Shown here: positions 25,508 to 32,725 of the stretch, piece by piece | Layout: every line of letters begins with the position of its first letter | Position numbering within the stretch: position 1 is the stretch's first letter | Assembly (NCBI GenBank): GCA_963706685.1 | Contig: CAVPMY010000005.1 | Coordinates: 930,001 to 994,000 of the forward strand | Source: CADEEN01 sp963706685 | Lineage (GTDB): Bacteria > Pseudomonadota > Gammaproteobacteria > Burkholderiales > Burkholderiaceae_C | DNA length: 64,000 nt | Reading direction: 5' to 3' | Notes under the pieces: generated by a model | Told to the model about the DNA's origin: nothing | Seen by the model: only the letters and a program-made list of their open reading frames with translations | The model's database searches: none | Program-made: the position numbers and the translations under genes

Positions 25508-26529
25508 GGCGCAGCAACGGTATCGAGGATGCGCTGCACCAGTGCCGGTGCGATCTCCGCACGCTGCATCTCGTAGACCGGCGTGAAGTGGATGCGGTGC
25601 TGCAGCGCCGGCGCAAACACGGCCTGCACGTCTTCGGGCACGACGAAGCCACGGCCGTCGAGCCAGGCACGCACGCGCGCCGCGCGGGCCAGCATGCTCA
25701 TGGCGCGCGGGCTCGCGCCCGCGGCCACCAGGCGCTGCATGTCCACGCCCGGCAGCTCGACGCCCACGGCCTGCGGCTCGCGTGTGGCCTGCCAGAGGCG
25801 GTGCAGGTACTGCTGCAGCGCCGGCGCGGCCTGCACCTGCTCCTGGATCGCGGCGGCAACGCCGTTCAACTGCTCGTACGGTACGACGGCGCTTTGCACC
25901 TGCGCCACCAGCGCGTCGACATCGTGAAAGCGCGGGTCGATGAACAGCGCTCGTTGCACGTCGGGGTCGGTGGGCACTTCCAGCGTGACTTCGAACATGA
26001 AGCGGTCGCGTGCCGCGGCAGCCAGCTCGAAGGTCTCCTCGCGCTCGACACGGTTGCGGTCGGCAAAGACCAGCAGGTGCGGCAGCGGGTGTTCGCGGTT
26101 GAAGGCATTGAGCGTGCGCTCGGCCATGGCGCGCAGCAGCAGCGATTGCACCTGCGGCCGCGTGCGGTTGATCTCGTTGAAGAAGAAGGTCGACAGCGCC
26201 GCACCCTGCTGCAGCAGCGGCCCGGCATCGACGCGCGGGCGGCCAGCCTCGTCGAGGTAGGTGTGGTAGATCAGGTCGGCCGGCATCATGTCGACCGTGC
26301 CTTCGACACGCGCGAAGCCGCCGCCGATGGCGCGCGCGAAGGCGCGCAGCAGCGTCGTCTTGCCGACACCGACATCGCCGTCGAGCAGCACATGGCCCCG
26401 CGCAAAGACGGCGATGTTGATCAGCCGGATCGCCGCCGCCTGCCCGACCACGGCGCGCGCGACCTCGGCTTCGAGGGCCAGCGCCTGGCGCCGCCACGCG
26501 TCGAGCGATTGCACTGCCGTCCTGCTCAT
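25504..26529 (-). CDS. mxaR: MoxR-family AAA+ ATPase, MxaR-like
   Basis: 341 aa. Walker A is GDVGVGKTTLL (51-61), Walker B/sensor region STFFFNEINRTRPQVQ with Asn in place of the usual Asp before Glu, and the MoxR lid segment at the C-terminus (SPRAMSMLARAARVRAWLDG). MoxR ATPases act as chaperones that work with VWA proteins to mature metalloenzymes. It is the first gene of the mxaRSACKL-like operon. Upstream by 48 bp is a small membrane protein on the same strand. Confidence 0.87.
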   Translation of the reverse strand: MSRTAVQSLDAWRRQALALEAEVARAVVGQAAAIRLINIAVFARGHVLLDGDVGVGKTTLLRAFARAIGGGFARVEGTVDMMPADLIYHTYLDEAGRPRVDAGPLLQQGAALSTFFFNEINRTRPQVQSLLLRAMAERTLNAFNREHPLPHLLVFADRNRVEREETFELAAAARDRFMFEVTLEVPTDPDVQRALFIDPRFHDVDALVAQVQSAVVPYEQLNGVAAAIQEQVQAAPALQQYLHRLWQATREPQAVGVELPGVDMQRLVAAGASPRAMSMLARAARVRAWLDGRGFVVPEDVQAVFAPALQHRIHFTPVYEMQRAEIAPALVQRILDTVAAP

Positions 26530-26576
26530 CGACGCTGCCTGTTGTTGAGAACAGCCGCGACTATCGCATCAACGCA

Positions 26577-26789
26577 TCAGAACACCATCTGCCACAGCGC
26601 CACGACGACATGGCCCCAGATGCCGACGTTGAAGCCGGCCAGGCCGAACAGCTTGGCGAACTGCCAGAACATCCTGGCGCGGCGCATGCAGCCCTCTTCG
26701 CCGGTGGCGGCAAAGAGGATGACAAAGAACGCCGAGGGAATGAAGGTGCTGATCGTCAGCACCGCCATGGTCCAGTAGAAATACTTCAT
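26577..26789 (-). CDS. Small two-helix membrane protein, unknown function
   Basis: 70 aa, start supported by a strong AGGAGGAGCCG Shine-Dalgarno. Two hydrophobic helices (MAVLTISTFIPSAFFVILFA and GLAGFNVGIWGHVVVALWQM) flank a basic loop GCMRRARMF. I recognise no family. It lies 48 bp upstream of mxaR and 11 bp downstream of a second small membrane protein, so all may share one transcript. Confidence 0.65.
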   Translation of the reverse strand: MKYFYWTMAVLTISTFIPSAFFVILFAATGEEGCMRRARMFWQFAKLFGLAGFNVGIWGHVVVALWQMVF

Positions 26790-26799
26790 CGGCTCCTCC

Positions 26800-26985
26800 T
26801 CACAGCATCACCGCCAGCTTTTCGAGCACGATCAGGGCGGCGGTACCCAGGCCGGCAATCACTGTCCATTTGATGATGACCAGGCCACGCTGGCGCCATA
26901 TCGGGTTGCCGGTGGCCACATAGATCGCAAAACTGACGAGGCCGGCGACAAGGAGCAGGCCGAAGACCAGGCGCAGGATCAGCAT
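26800..26985 (-). CDS. Small two-helix membrane protein, unknown function
   Basis: 61 aa. Helix 1 is LRLVFGLLLVAGLVSFAIYV, helix 2 is VIIKWTVIAGLGTAALIVL, with a loop ATGNPIWRQRG. No recognised domain. The ATG at 26985 is 12 bp past the lpxC stop, so it could be read through from the dcw cluster or start a new unit with the mxa-like operon. Confidence 0.62.
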   Translation of the reverse strand: MLILRLVFGLLLVAGLVSFAIYVATGNPIWRQRGLVIIKWTVIAGLGTAALIVLEKLAVML

Positions 26986-26997
26986 CTGCTTGGCTGG

Positions 26998-27933
26998 TCA
27001 CCAGGCCGGTGCCAGCTCGGCAAAACCCGCCGGTGCATCACGTTCGTCATCGAAGGTGACGATGTCATAGGCCTCGCGATCGGCGAGCAGCTTGCGCAGC
27101 AGCTTGTTGTTCAGCGCATGACCGCTCTTGTAGGCGGTGTAGTGGGCCAGCATCGGCTTGCCGGCCACGTGCAGATCGCCAATGGCGTCGAGGATCTTGT
27201 GCTTGGCGAATTCGTCGTCATAGCGCAGGCCACCGGCATTGAGCACGCGCGTGTCGCCGAGCACGATGACGTTGTCCATGCTGCCGCCCAGCCCCAGGCC
27301 GTGGGCGCGCATGGCTTCGACGTCCTTCGAGAAACCGAAGGTGCGGGCGCGCGCGATGTCGCGCTTGTAGCGGCCCGAGCCCATGTCGAAGGACACGCGC
27401 TGGCCGCTGGCGGTGACGGCCGGGTGGTCGAATTCGATCTCGAAGGTCAGCACGTAGCCGTGGTGCGGCTCCAGCCGCGCCCACTTCAACGCCGCGCCCT
27501 CGCCTTCGCGGATTTCCAGCGTCTTGTTGACGCGGATGAAACGCTTGGGTGCGTTCTGCAGCGCGATGCCAGCGCTTTGCAGCAGGTAGACGAAGCTTGC
27601 CGCCGAGCCATCGAGCACCGGCACTTCCTCGCCGCTGATGTCGATGGCGAGGTTGTCCAGGCCCAGGCCGGCGCAGGCCGACAGCAAGTGTTCGATGGTC
27701 TGCACCTTGGGCGCGCCGGGGTCGCCGCCCGGGCTGATGGTGGTGGCCATGCGGGTGTCGCACACCGATTCGGCGGCAACGGCAATGCTCACCGGCTGCG
27801 GCAGGTCGACGCGGCGAAAGACGATGCCGCTGTCGGGCGGCGCCGGCTTGAAGGTCAGCTCGACCTTGTGTCCGCCATGCACGCCCAGTCCGACGGCGCG
27901 GGTGATGGTCTTGAGGCTGCGTTGGGCAAGCAT
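26998..27933 (-). CDS. lpxC: UDP-3-O-acyl-N-acetylglucosamine deacetylase
   Basis: 311 aa (E. coli 305), the committed zinc enzyme of lipid A synthesis. Zinc ligands are His82 (TIEHLLSA), His245 and Asp249 (HKILDAIGDL), and the general acid histidine is in YKSGHALNNKLL (His272). It is the last gene of the dcw cluster, the common ftsZ-lpxC arrangement. A strong hairpin at 27941-27971 separates it from ftsZ. The start has an ATG with SD-like CGGGACAATTCGCC only weakly matching. Confidence 0.96.
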   Translation of the reverse strand: MLAQRSLKTITRAVGLGVHGGHKVELTFKPAPPDSGIVFRRVDLPQPVSIAVAAESVCDTRMATTISPGGDPGAPKVQTIEHLLSACAGLGLDNLAIDISGEEVPVLDGSAASFVYLLQSAGIALQNAPKRFIRVNKTLEIREGEGAALKWARLEPHHGYVLTFEIEFDHPAVTASGQRVSFDMGSGRYKRDIARARTFGFSKDVEAMRAHGLGLGGSMDNVIVLGDTRVLNAGGLRYDDEFAKHKILDAIGDLHVAGKPMLAHYTAYKSGHALNNKLLRKLLADREAYDIVTFDDERDAPAGFAELAPAW

Positions 27934-27940
27934 GGCGAAT

Positions 27941-27971
27941 TGTCCCGCAGCCGGGGCGCGGCTGCGGGACA
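27941..27971 (-). terminator. Strong hairpin between ftsZ and lpxC
   Basis: Perfect 12-bp inverted repeat TGTCCCGCAGCC / GGCTGCGGGACA (27941-27952 and 27960-27971) with a 7-base loop. It lies 28 bp past the ftsZ stop and 8 bp before the lpxC start. No T-run follows, so it may be an mRNA-stabilising or attenuating structure that sets lpxC dosage rather than a full terminator. Confidence 0.6.
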
Positions 27972-27998
27972 TCGCTTCAATCACCCCAAGCAGCGAGC

Positions 27999-29237
27999 TC
28001 AATCTGCCTGTTTGCGCAGGAAGGCCGGGATCTCGATCTCGTCCATGCCGTTGCTGGCCAACGCGTCGACCTTGGCTGCAGCCTGAGTGCGCGCGTTGCG
28101 CCACACGCTCGGCGTGGCCAGTTGGCTGTAGTCCTGGCCATTGCCTTGCTGCGCCGGCTGCTGCGGCTGCTGCTGTTGCGGCACCTGCTGCGGCTGGTGG
28201 CTCATGATCGGCAGGTTGTCGGTGCCGGTGCGCTGCACCGGTGCGCTGTGCACGACCTGGATCGGCGTGGCCTGCTTGCGGCTGGCCGGGGACAGGCCGG
28301 TGGCGATGACGGTCACGCGCAGCTGGTCGCCGAGCGTGTCGTCATAGGCGGTGCCGTAGATCACATGCGCGTCGTCGGCGGCGTAGCGGCGGATCGTGTT
28401 CATCGCATTGCGCGACTCGCTCAACTTGAAGTTGTTCTTCGACGCTGCGATCAGCACCAGCACCCCACGCGCGCCCGACAGGTCGATGCCTTCCAACAGC
28501 GGGCAGGCCACGGCCATCTCGGCGGCCTTGGTGGCGCGGTCCGGGCCGCCGGCCTGCGCCGTGCCCATCATCGCCTTGCCCGGCTCGCTCATCACGGTCT
28601 TGACGTCTTCGAAGTCGACGTTGACCAGGCCCGGCACGTGGATCACGTCGCTGATGCCGCCGACCGCGTTGCGCAGCACGTCATTCGCATGCGCGAAGGC
28701 GTCTTCCTGCGTCACGTCGTCGCCGAGCACTTCGAGCAGCTTCTCGTTCAAGACGACGATCAGCGAATCGACATTGGCTTCGAGTTCTGCGACGCCGATC
28801 TCGGCCGACTTCATGCGCCGCTTGCCTTCGAATTCGAATGGCTTGGTGACCACGCCGACTGTCAGGATGCCCATCTCCTTGGCCACGCGAGCGATCACCG
28901 GCGCCGCGCCGGTGCCGGTGCCGCCGCCCATGCCGGCGGTCAGGAACAGCATGTGCGCACCGTCGATCGCTTCGCGGATGCGATCGATCGCTTCTTCGGC
29001 GGACATCTTGCCGGCCTCGGGTTTGGCGCCGGCGCCCAGGCCCGAGTGACCGAGCTGGATGACGTTGTGCGCGCTGCTGCGGTTCAAGGCCTGCGCGTCG
29101 GTGTTGGCACAGATGAATTCAACGCCTTGCACAGCGCGCGAAATCATGTGCTCGACGGCGTTGCCGCCGCCGCCGCCCACGCCCATCACCTTGATGCGGG
29201 TGCCCAGTTCGAATTCCTCGATCATTTCGATCGCCAT
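27999..29237 (-). CDS. ftsZ: Cell division tubulin homologue FtsZ
   Basis: 412 aa GTPase that forms the Z-ring at mid-cell. The tubulin signature GGGTGTG lies at 104-110 and the T7 loop region NVDFEDVKTVM is present. A Gln/Pro-rich linker (~345-375) and the conserved C-terminal peptide EIPAFLRKQ, which binds FtsA and ZipA, end the protein. The start has AAGGAGAG upstream. A probable ftsA terminator and an AT-rich stretch precede the gene, so ftsZ may have its own promoter. Confidence 0.98.
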   Translation of the reverse strand: MAIEMIEEFELGTRIKVMGVGGGGGNAVEHMISRAVQGVEFICANTDAQALNRSSAHNVIQLGHSGLGAGAKPEAGKMSAEEAIDRIREAIDGAHMLFLTAGMGGGTGTGAAPVIARVAKEMGILTVGVVTKPFEFEGKRRMKSAEIGVAELEANVDSLIVVLNEKLLEVLGDDVTQEDAFAHANDVLRNAVGGISDVIHVPGLVNVDFEDVKTVMSEPGKAMMGTAQAGGPDRATKAAEMAVACPLLEGIDLSGARGVLVLIAASKNNFKLSESRNAMNTIRRYAADDAHVIYGTAYDDTLGDQLRVTVIATGLSPASRKQATPIQVVHSAPVQRTGTDNLPIMSHQPQQVPQQQQPQQPAQQGNGQDYSQLATPSVWRNARTQAAAKVDALASNGMDEIEIPAFLRKQAD

Positions 29238-29305
29238 GGTGTCTCTCCTTAAGTGAGTGAAGCAGTTGCCGTCCAAATACAAAAAACAATCAAACAACGA
29301 AAACC

Positions 29306-29321
29306 GAGCCTCGCCGGGCTC
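29306..29321 (-). terminator. Possible terminator between ftsA and ftsZ
   Basis: On the minus strand, GAGCC-CGGCGA-GGCTC is followed by GGTTTTCGTTG. It lies just past the ftsA stop, in an 88-bp AT-rich gap. The stem is only 5 bp, so partial termination or transcript processing is as likely. Confidence 0.4.
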
Positions 29322-29325
29322 TCTA

Positions 29326-30558
29326 TCAAAAACTACCCAGGAACCAATCCTTTGCGCGACCGACGAAGGTCTTGACCGACCCCGCCTGCGCCGCGGCCTT
29401 GTGCCCACGCAGCCGTGACAGCCGCGCCTCCTCGAGCAAACCCATCACCGTGGCCGACCGCGGGTTGGCCACCATGTCGTGCAGTGCGCCGGGGTAGGTC
29501 GGGATGCCCCGCCGCACCGGCTTCAGGAAAATGTCTTCGCCCAGTTCGACCATGCCGGGCATCACCGCCGAGCCGCCGGTGATGACGATGCCCGAGGACA
29601 GCAGCTCCTCGTAGCCCGACTCGCGGATCACCTGGTGAACGAGCGAATAGATCTCTTCGACGCGCGGCTCGATGACACCGGCCAGCGCCTGGCGCGACAA
29701 CAGGCGCGGCGAGCGGTCGCCCAGTCCCGGCACTTCGAGGTTGTCGGCTGGATCGGCGATCAACTGCTTGGCCACGCCGTAGCTGACCTTGATCTCCTCG
29801 GCGTCCTTGGTCGGCGTGCGCAGCGCCATGGCGATGTCGCTGGTGATGAGGTCACCGGCAATCGGAATCACTGCGGTGTGGCGGACCGAACCGGCGGTGT
29901 AGATCTGGACATCGGTCGTGCCGGCGCCGATATCGACCAGGGCCACGCCGAGTTCCTTCTCGTCGGTGGTCAGCACCGCGGCGCTCGAGGCACTCGGGTT
30001 CAACACCAGTTGATCGACTTCGAGGCCGCAGCGGCGCACGCACTTGACGATGTTCTCGGCCGCGCTCTGCGCGCCGGTCACCAGGTGGACCTTGACTTCC
30101 AGCCGCCCGCCGCTCATGCCGATCGGCTCCTTGACCTCGTGGCCGTCGATCACGAACTCCTGCGGCTCGACGAGCAGCAGGCGCTGGTCGTTGGGGATGT
30201 TGATGGCCTTGGCGGTGTCGACGACGCGTGCGACGTCGGTCGGCGTCACTTCCTTGTCGCGCACGATCACCATGCCGGTTGAGTTCTGGCCGCGGATGTG
30301 GCTGCCGGTGATGCCGGTGTAGACGCGCGTGATCTTGCAGTCGGCCATCATCTCGGCTTCCTTGAGCGCCTGCTGGATTGACTGCACGGTGGCATCGATG
30401 TTGACCACGACGCCCCGCTTCAGACCATGCGCGGCTGCCGTGCCCAGACCGGCGACGCGCAAGCCGCCCTCAGGCAGGACCTCGGCGACAACCGCCATCA
30501 CCTTGGCCGTGCCGATGTCCAGGCCGACGATGAGATCCTTGAACTCTTTGGTTGCCAT
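29326..30558 (-). CDS. ftsA: Cell division actin homologue FtsA
   Basis: 410 aa. It has the actin-fold phosphate loops VGLDIGTAKV (N-terminus) and ALVDIGAGTTDVQIY, the FtsA 1C subdomain between them, and GIVITGGSAVMPGM. The C-terminal amphipathic membrane-targeting helix is VGRAKDWFLGSF. It tethers FtsZ filaments to the inner membrane and recruits later divisome proteins. It follows ftsQ by 22 bp. Confidence 0.97.
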   Translation of the reverse strand: MATKEFKDLIVGLDIGTAKVMAVVAEVLPEGGLRVAGLGTAAAHGLKRGVVVNIDATVQSIQQALKEAEMMADCKITRVYTGITGSHIRGQNSTGMVIVRDKEVTPTDVARVVDTAKAINIPNDQRLLLVEPQEFVIDGHEVKEPIGMSGGRLEVKVHLVTGAQSAAENIVKCVRRCGLEVDQLVLNPSASSAAVLTTDEKELGVALVDIGAGTTDVQIYTAGSVRHTAVIPIAGDLITSDIAMALRTPTKDAEEIKVSYGVAKQLIADPADNLEVPGLGDRSPRLLSRQALAGVIEPRVEEIYSLVHQVIRESGYEELLSSGIVITGGSAVMPGMVELGEDIFLKPVRRGIPTYPGALHDMVANPRSATVMGLLEEARLSRLRGHKAAAQAGSVKTFVGRAKDWFLGSF

Positions 30559-30580
30559 GCGCCCTCTTGCCTGTCTGCTC

Positions 30581-31402
30581 TTATCTCGCTGAACCGTTTT
30601 GCTGCGTGGCGGTGGAGACGCCCGCCAGGCGCAGCGCATAACCGTCGGGGTGACGCAAATCGGCCGCCACCAGCGCGCGTGGCTTGTCGCCGAAGCGCGA
30701 GTTGACCTGGGGCAGCGTGCGCACCAGACGGTCGACGCGCGCCACCATGTCGTCGTCGCTGCCGCGGCCGAGTTCGATGCGGGCGCCGCCGGCCAGCTCG
30801 GCGCGCCACGACCCTCGGCTGGACAGGCGCAGCGTCTGCACCTGCTCATCGATCGGCGCCAGCGCAGCGCTCAAGCGCTGGTACAGCTGCAGCATCTGTG
30901 CCGAGTACATGTCGGCGCCGGCCAGCGTCGGCAGTTCTTCATCGGCGACATCGCCGACGTTGGCCTCGAAGACTTCGCCATGCGTGTTGAGCAGGCGTTC
31001 GTGGCGGCTGCCGTCGCCTTGCCACAGGGCTGCGGCCCGGTGCTCTTCGAGCGACACCGCCAAGCGGTTCGGCCAGACGCGCCGCACGACGGCGCGCCGC
31101 ACCCAGGGTACCGACTCGAATGCCGCGCGCGTGGCATCGAGGTCGATGCTGAAAAAGTTGCCGGACAGGCGCGGCAGGGCCACCGCGCGCACAGCGGCCA
31201 CGTTGCTGCGCTGGAGTACGGCATCCAATGCAATCGCGCGCACGGTGAAGACCGGCGAGCGCGTGGCCCACTTCACCGTCTGCCAGCTCAAGGCAAGCAC
31301 GACGCCGACAAAGATCAGCGAGGCCACGCCGTTCATCAGGCGCACGTCGAACGGCAGCACCTGCGCTGCAGCTTTGGCGGTGGGCCTGCGCGTCGTGGCC
31401 AT
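30581..31402 (-). CDS. ftsQ: Cell division protein FtsQ
   Basis: 273 aa bitopic membrane protein. Short cytosolic N-terminus, one membrane helix (GVASLIFVGVVLALSWQTV, ~25-43), then a periplasmic POTRA domain (FTVRAIALD, VPWVRRAVVRRVWPNRLAV) and a beta domain ending near residue 260. It bridges early and late divisome proteins with FtsL and FtsB. The ATG directly follows the ddlB TGA. Confidence 0.95.
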   Translation of the reverse strand: MATTRRPTAKAAAQVLPFDVRLMNGVASLIFVGVVLALSWQTVKWATRSPVFTVRAIALDAVLQRSNVAAVRAVALPRLSGNFFSIDLDATRAAFESVPWVRRAVVRRVWPNRLAVSLEEHRAAALWQGDGSRHERLLNTHGEVFEANVGDVADEELPTLAGADMYSAQMLQLYQRLSAALAPIDEQVQTLRLSSRGSWRAELAGGARIELGRGSDDDMVARVDRLVRTLPQVNSRFGDKPRALVAADLRHPDGYALRLAGVSTATQQNGSAR

Positions 31403-32359
31403 TCAGTGCTGCCCGTCCAGTTGCGCCAGCGACAGGATCTCCACGCACAGCGCCTCGTAGCCGATGCCGGCCGCCGCGGCCGACTTCGGCACCAGCGAGT
31501 GGCTCGTCATGCCCGGTGAGGTGTTGATCTCCAGCAGGTAGGGCTTGCGGTCGCCGGCGCGGACCATGAAGTCGGCGCGTGCCCAGCCGCGGCAGCCGAT
31601 GGCCTGGAACGCAGCCACGGCCAGGCGCTGGACTTCCTGTTCTTCGGCGGCCGGCAGGCCGCTGGGCACGAGGTACTTCACGTCGTCGGTGAAGTACTTG
31701 TTCTGGTAGTCGTACTTGCCTTCGGGCGCGACGATCTTGACCACCGGCAGTGCGCGAGCGACCTCGCCCGTGCCGAGGATCGGGCAGGTCAGCTCGTCGC
31801 CGCTGATGAACTCTTCGATCAGCACCACGCTGTCGTACTTCATCGCCTCGGCCACCGCGCCCTGCATCTCGGAGTAGCCGGCGACCTTGATGACGCCGAT
31901 CGACGATCCCTCGTGCGGCGCCTTGACGATCAGCGGCAGGCCGATGTCGTCGGGCACGGTACGCAGGCGTTCACGCGTCTGCTGCTGCGCATCGAGCGTG
32001 ATCGAACGCGGCGTCGGCAGGCCGAGCGCCGACCAGACACGCTTGGTCATCACCTTGTCCATGCCGATGGCGCTGGCCATGACGCCGCTGCCGGTGTAGG
32101 GGATGCCGAGCAGTTCGAGCGCGCCCTGCACCGTGCCGTCTTCGCCGTGGCGGCCGTGCAGCGCGATGAAGCAGCGCGCAAAACCCTCGCCCTTGAGTTC
32201 CGCCAGGTCGCGCTCGGCCGGGTCGAACGCATGCGCGTCGATGCCCTGGCGCTGCAGCGCCTGCAGCACGCCGGTGCCGCTCATCAGCGAGACCTCGCGC
32301 TCGGCGCTGGCGCCGCCGAGGAGCACGGCCACCTTGCCGAAGTCCGTGCCAACGCTCAT
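31403..32359 (-). CDS. ddlB: D-alanine--D-alanine ligase B
   Basis: 318 aa ATP-grasp enzyme that makes the D-Ala-D-Ala dipeptide for MurF. Motifs: VLLGGASAEREVSLMSG near the N-terminus, IPYTGSGVMASAIGMDK, PLIVKAPHEGSSIGV and LLEINTSPGMT. The ATG at 32359 is immediately preceded by a tandem pair of 73-bp repeats. An in-frame ATG-less extension exists upstream but runs through repeat DNA. Confidence 0.96.
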   Translation of the reverse strand: MSVGTDFGKVAVLLGGASAEREVSLMSGTGVLQALQRQGIDAHAFDPAERDLAELKGEGFARCFIALHGRHGEDGTVQGALELLGIPYTGSGVMASAIGMDKVMTKRVWSALGLPTPRSITLDAQQQTRERLRTVPDDIGLPLIVKAPHEGSSIGVIKVAGYSEMQGAVAEAMKYDSVVLIEEFISGDELTCPILGTGEVARALPVVKIVAPEGKYDYQNKYFTDDVKYLVPSGLPAAEEQEVQRLAVAAFQAIGCRGWARADFMVRAGDRKPYLLEINTSPGMTSHSLVPKSAAAAGIGYEALCVEILSLAQLDGQH

Positions 32360-32360
32360 T

Positions 32361-32507
32361 GGTGCACCCTTCGGCTTTCGGCCTGTCCCGCCGAGCGGGA
32401 GCATTCGCACTTGGGGTGGCCCTGCGTGCTCATGGGTGCACCCTTCGGCCTTCGGCCTGTCCCGCCGAGCGGGAGCATTCGCACTTGGGGCGGCCCTGCG
32501 TGCTCAT
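32361..32507 (-). repeat. Two tandem 73-bp units directly upstream of ddlB
   Basis: Copy 1 is 32361-32433 and copy 2 is 32435-32507, period 74, with two mismatches (C/T at one site near GGC-TTCGG and one near GGGG-GGCC). On the minus strand each copy starts with ATGAGCACGCAGGGC, contains the hairpin CTCCCGCTCGGCGGGAC and ends GGGTGCACC just before the next ATG. The second unit thus hands over to the ddlB ATG. Confidence 0.9.
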
Positions 32508-32725
32508 ATGCGCCTCCTCGCCCAGCGCGGCAGCGTCGGCTCGCCGGCCGGCCGGACTTCTTCGGTGAGCACCGGCACGCGCCGCTCGTCCCAGGCCAGC
32601 CACAGGGTGCGGCCCTGCGCATCTTCGGATGCCACCAGGACATCGGTCAGCACCGGCAGGGCGCCGACGTCCTCGGGCAGATTGACAGAACGCACCGCGC
32701 CGGCGGCGACCATCGTGTTGCTCAT
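32504..32725 (-). CDS. Small hypothetical protein between murC and ddlB
   Basis: 73 aa, MSNTMVAAGAVRSVNLPEDV at the start, ending in WARRRI. No signal peptide, membrane helix or family that I recognise. Its ATG overlaps the murC stop (ATGA), the usual coupling in this cluster, which supports translation. Its 3' end runs into the tandem repeat block (stop shared with the first repeat ATG). It sits where many relatives carry murB or go directly to ddlB. Confidence 0.6.
   Translation of the reverse strand: MSNTMVAAGAVRSVNLPEDVGALPVLTDVLVASEDAQGRTLWLAWDERRVPVLTEEVRPAGEPTLPRWARRRI

Noticed and set aside
21038..26529. A BatABCD-type aerotolerance operon as the identity of the MoxR/VWA genes.
   Set aside because: Bat operons usually have two adjacent VWA genes, a DUF4381 protein and BatD. 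Here VWA-TPR-VWA order, the MxaA-type protein and the DITQSMN motif fit mxaRSACKL better, though this is not final without a profile search.
32361..32507. A repeated 25-residue ORF (MSTQG...) in the two units before ddlB as a real protein.
   Set aside because: Too short, repeated by duplication, and without a recognised domain. Translation through it is possible but unproved, so it is listed as a repeat and a finding only.
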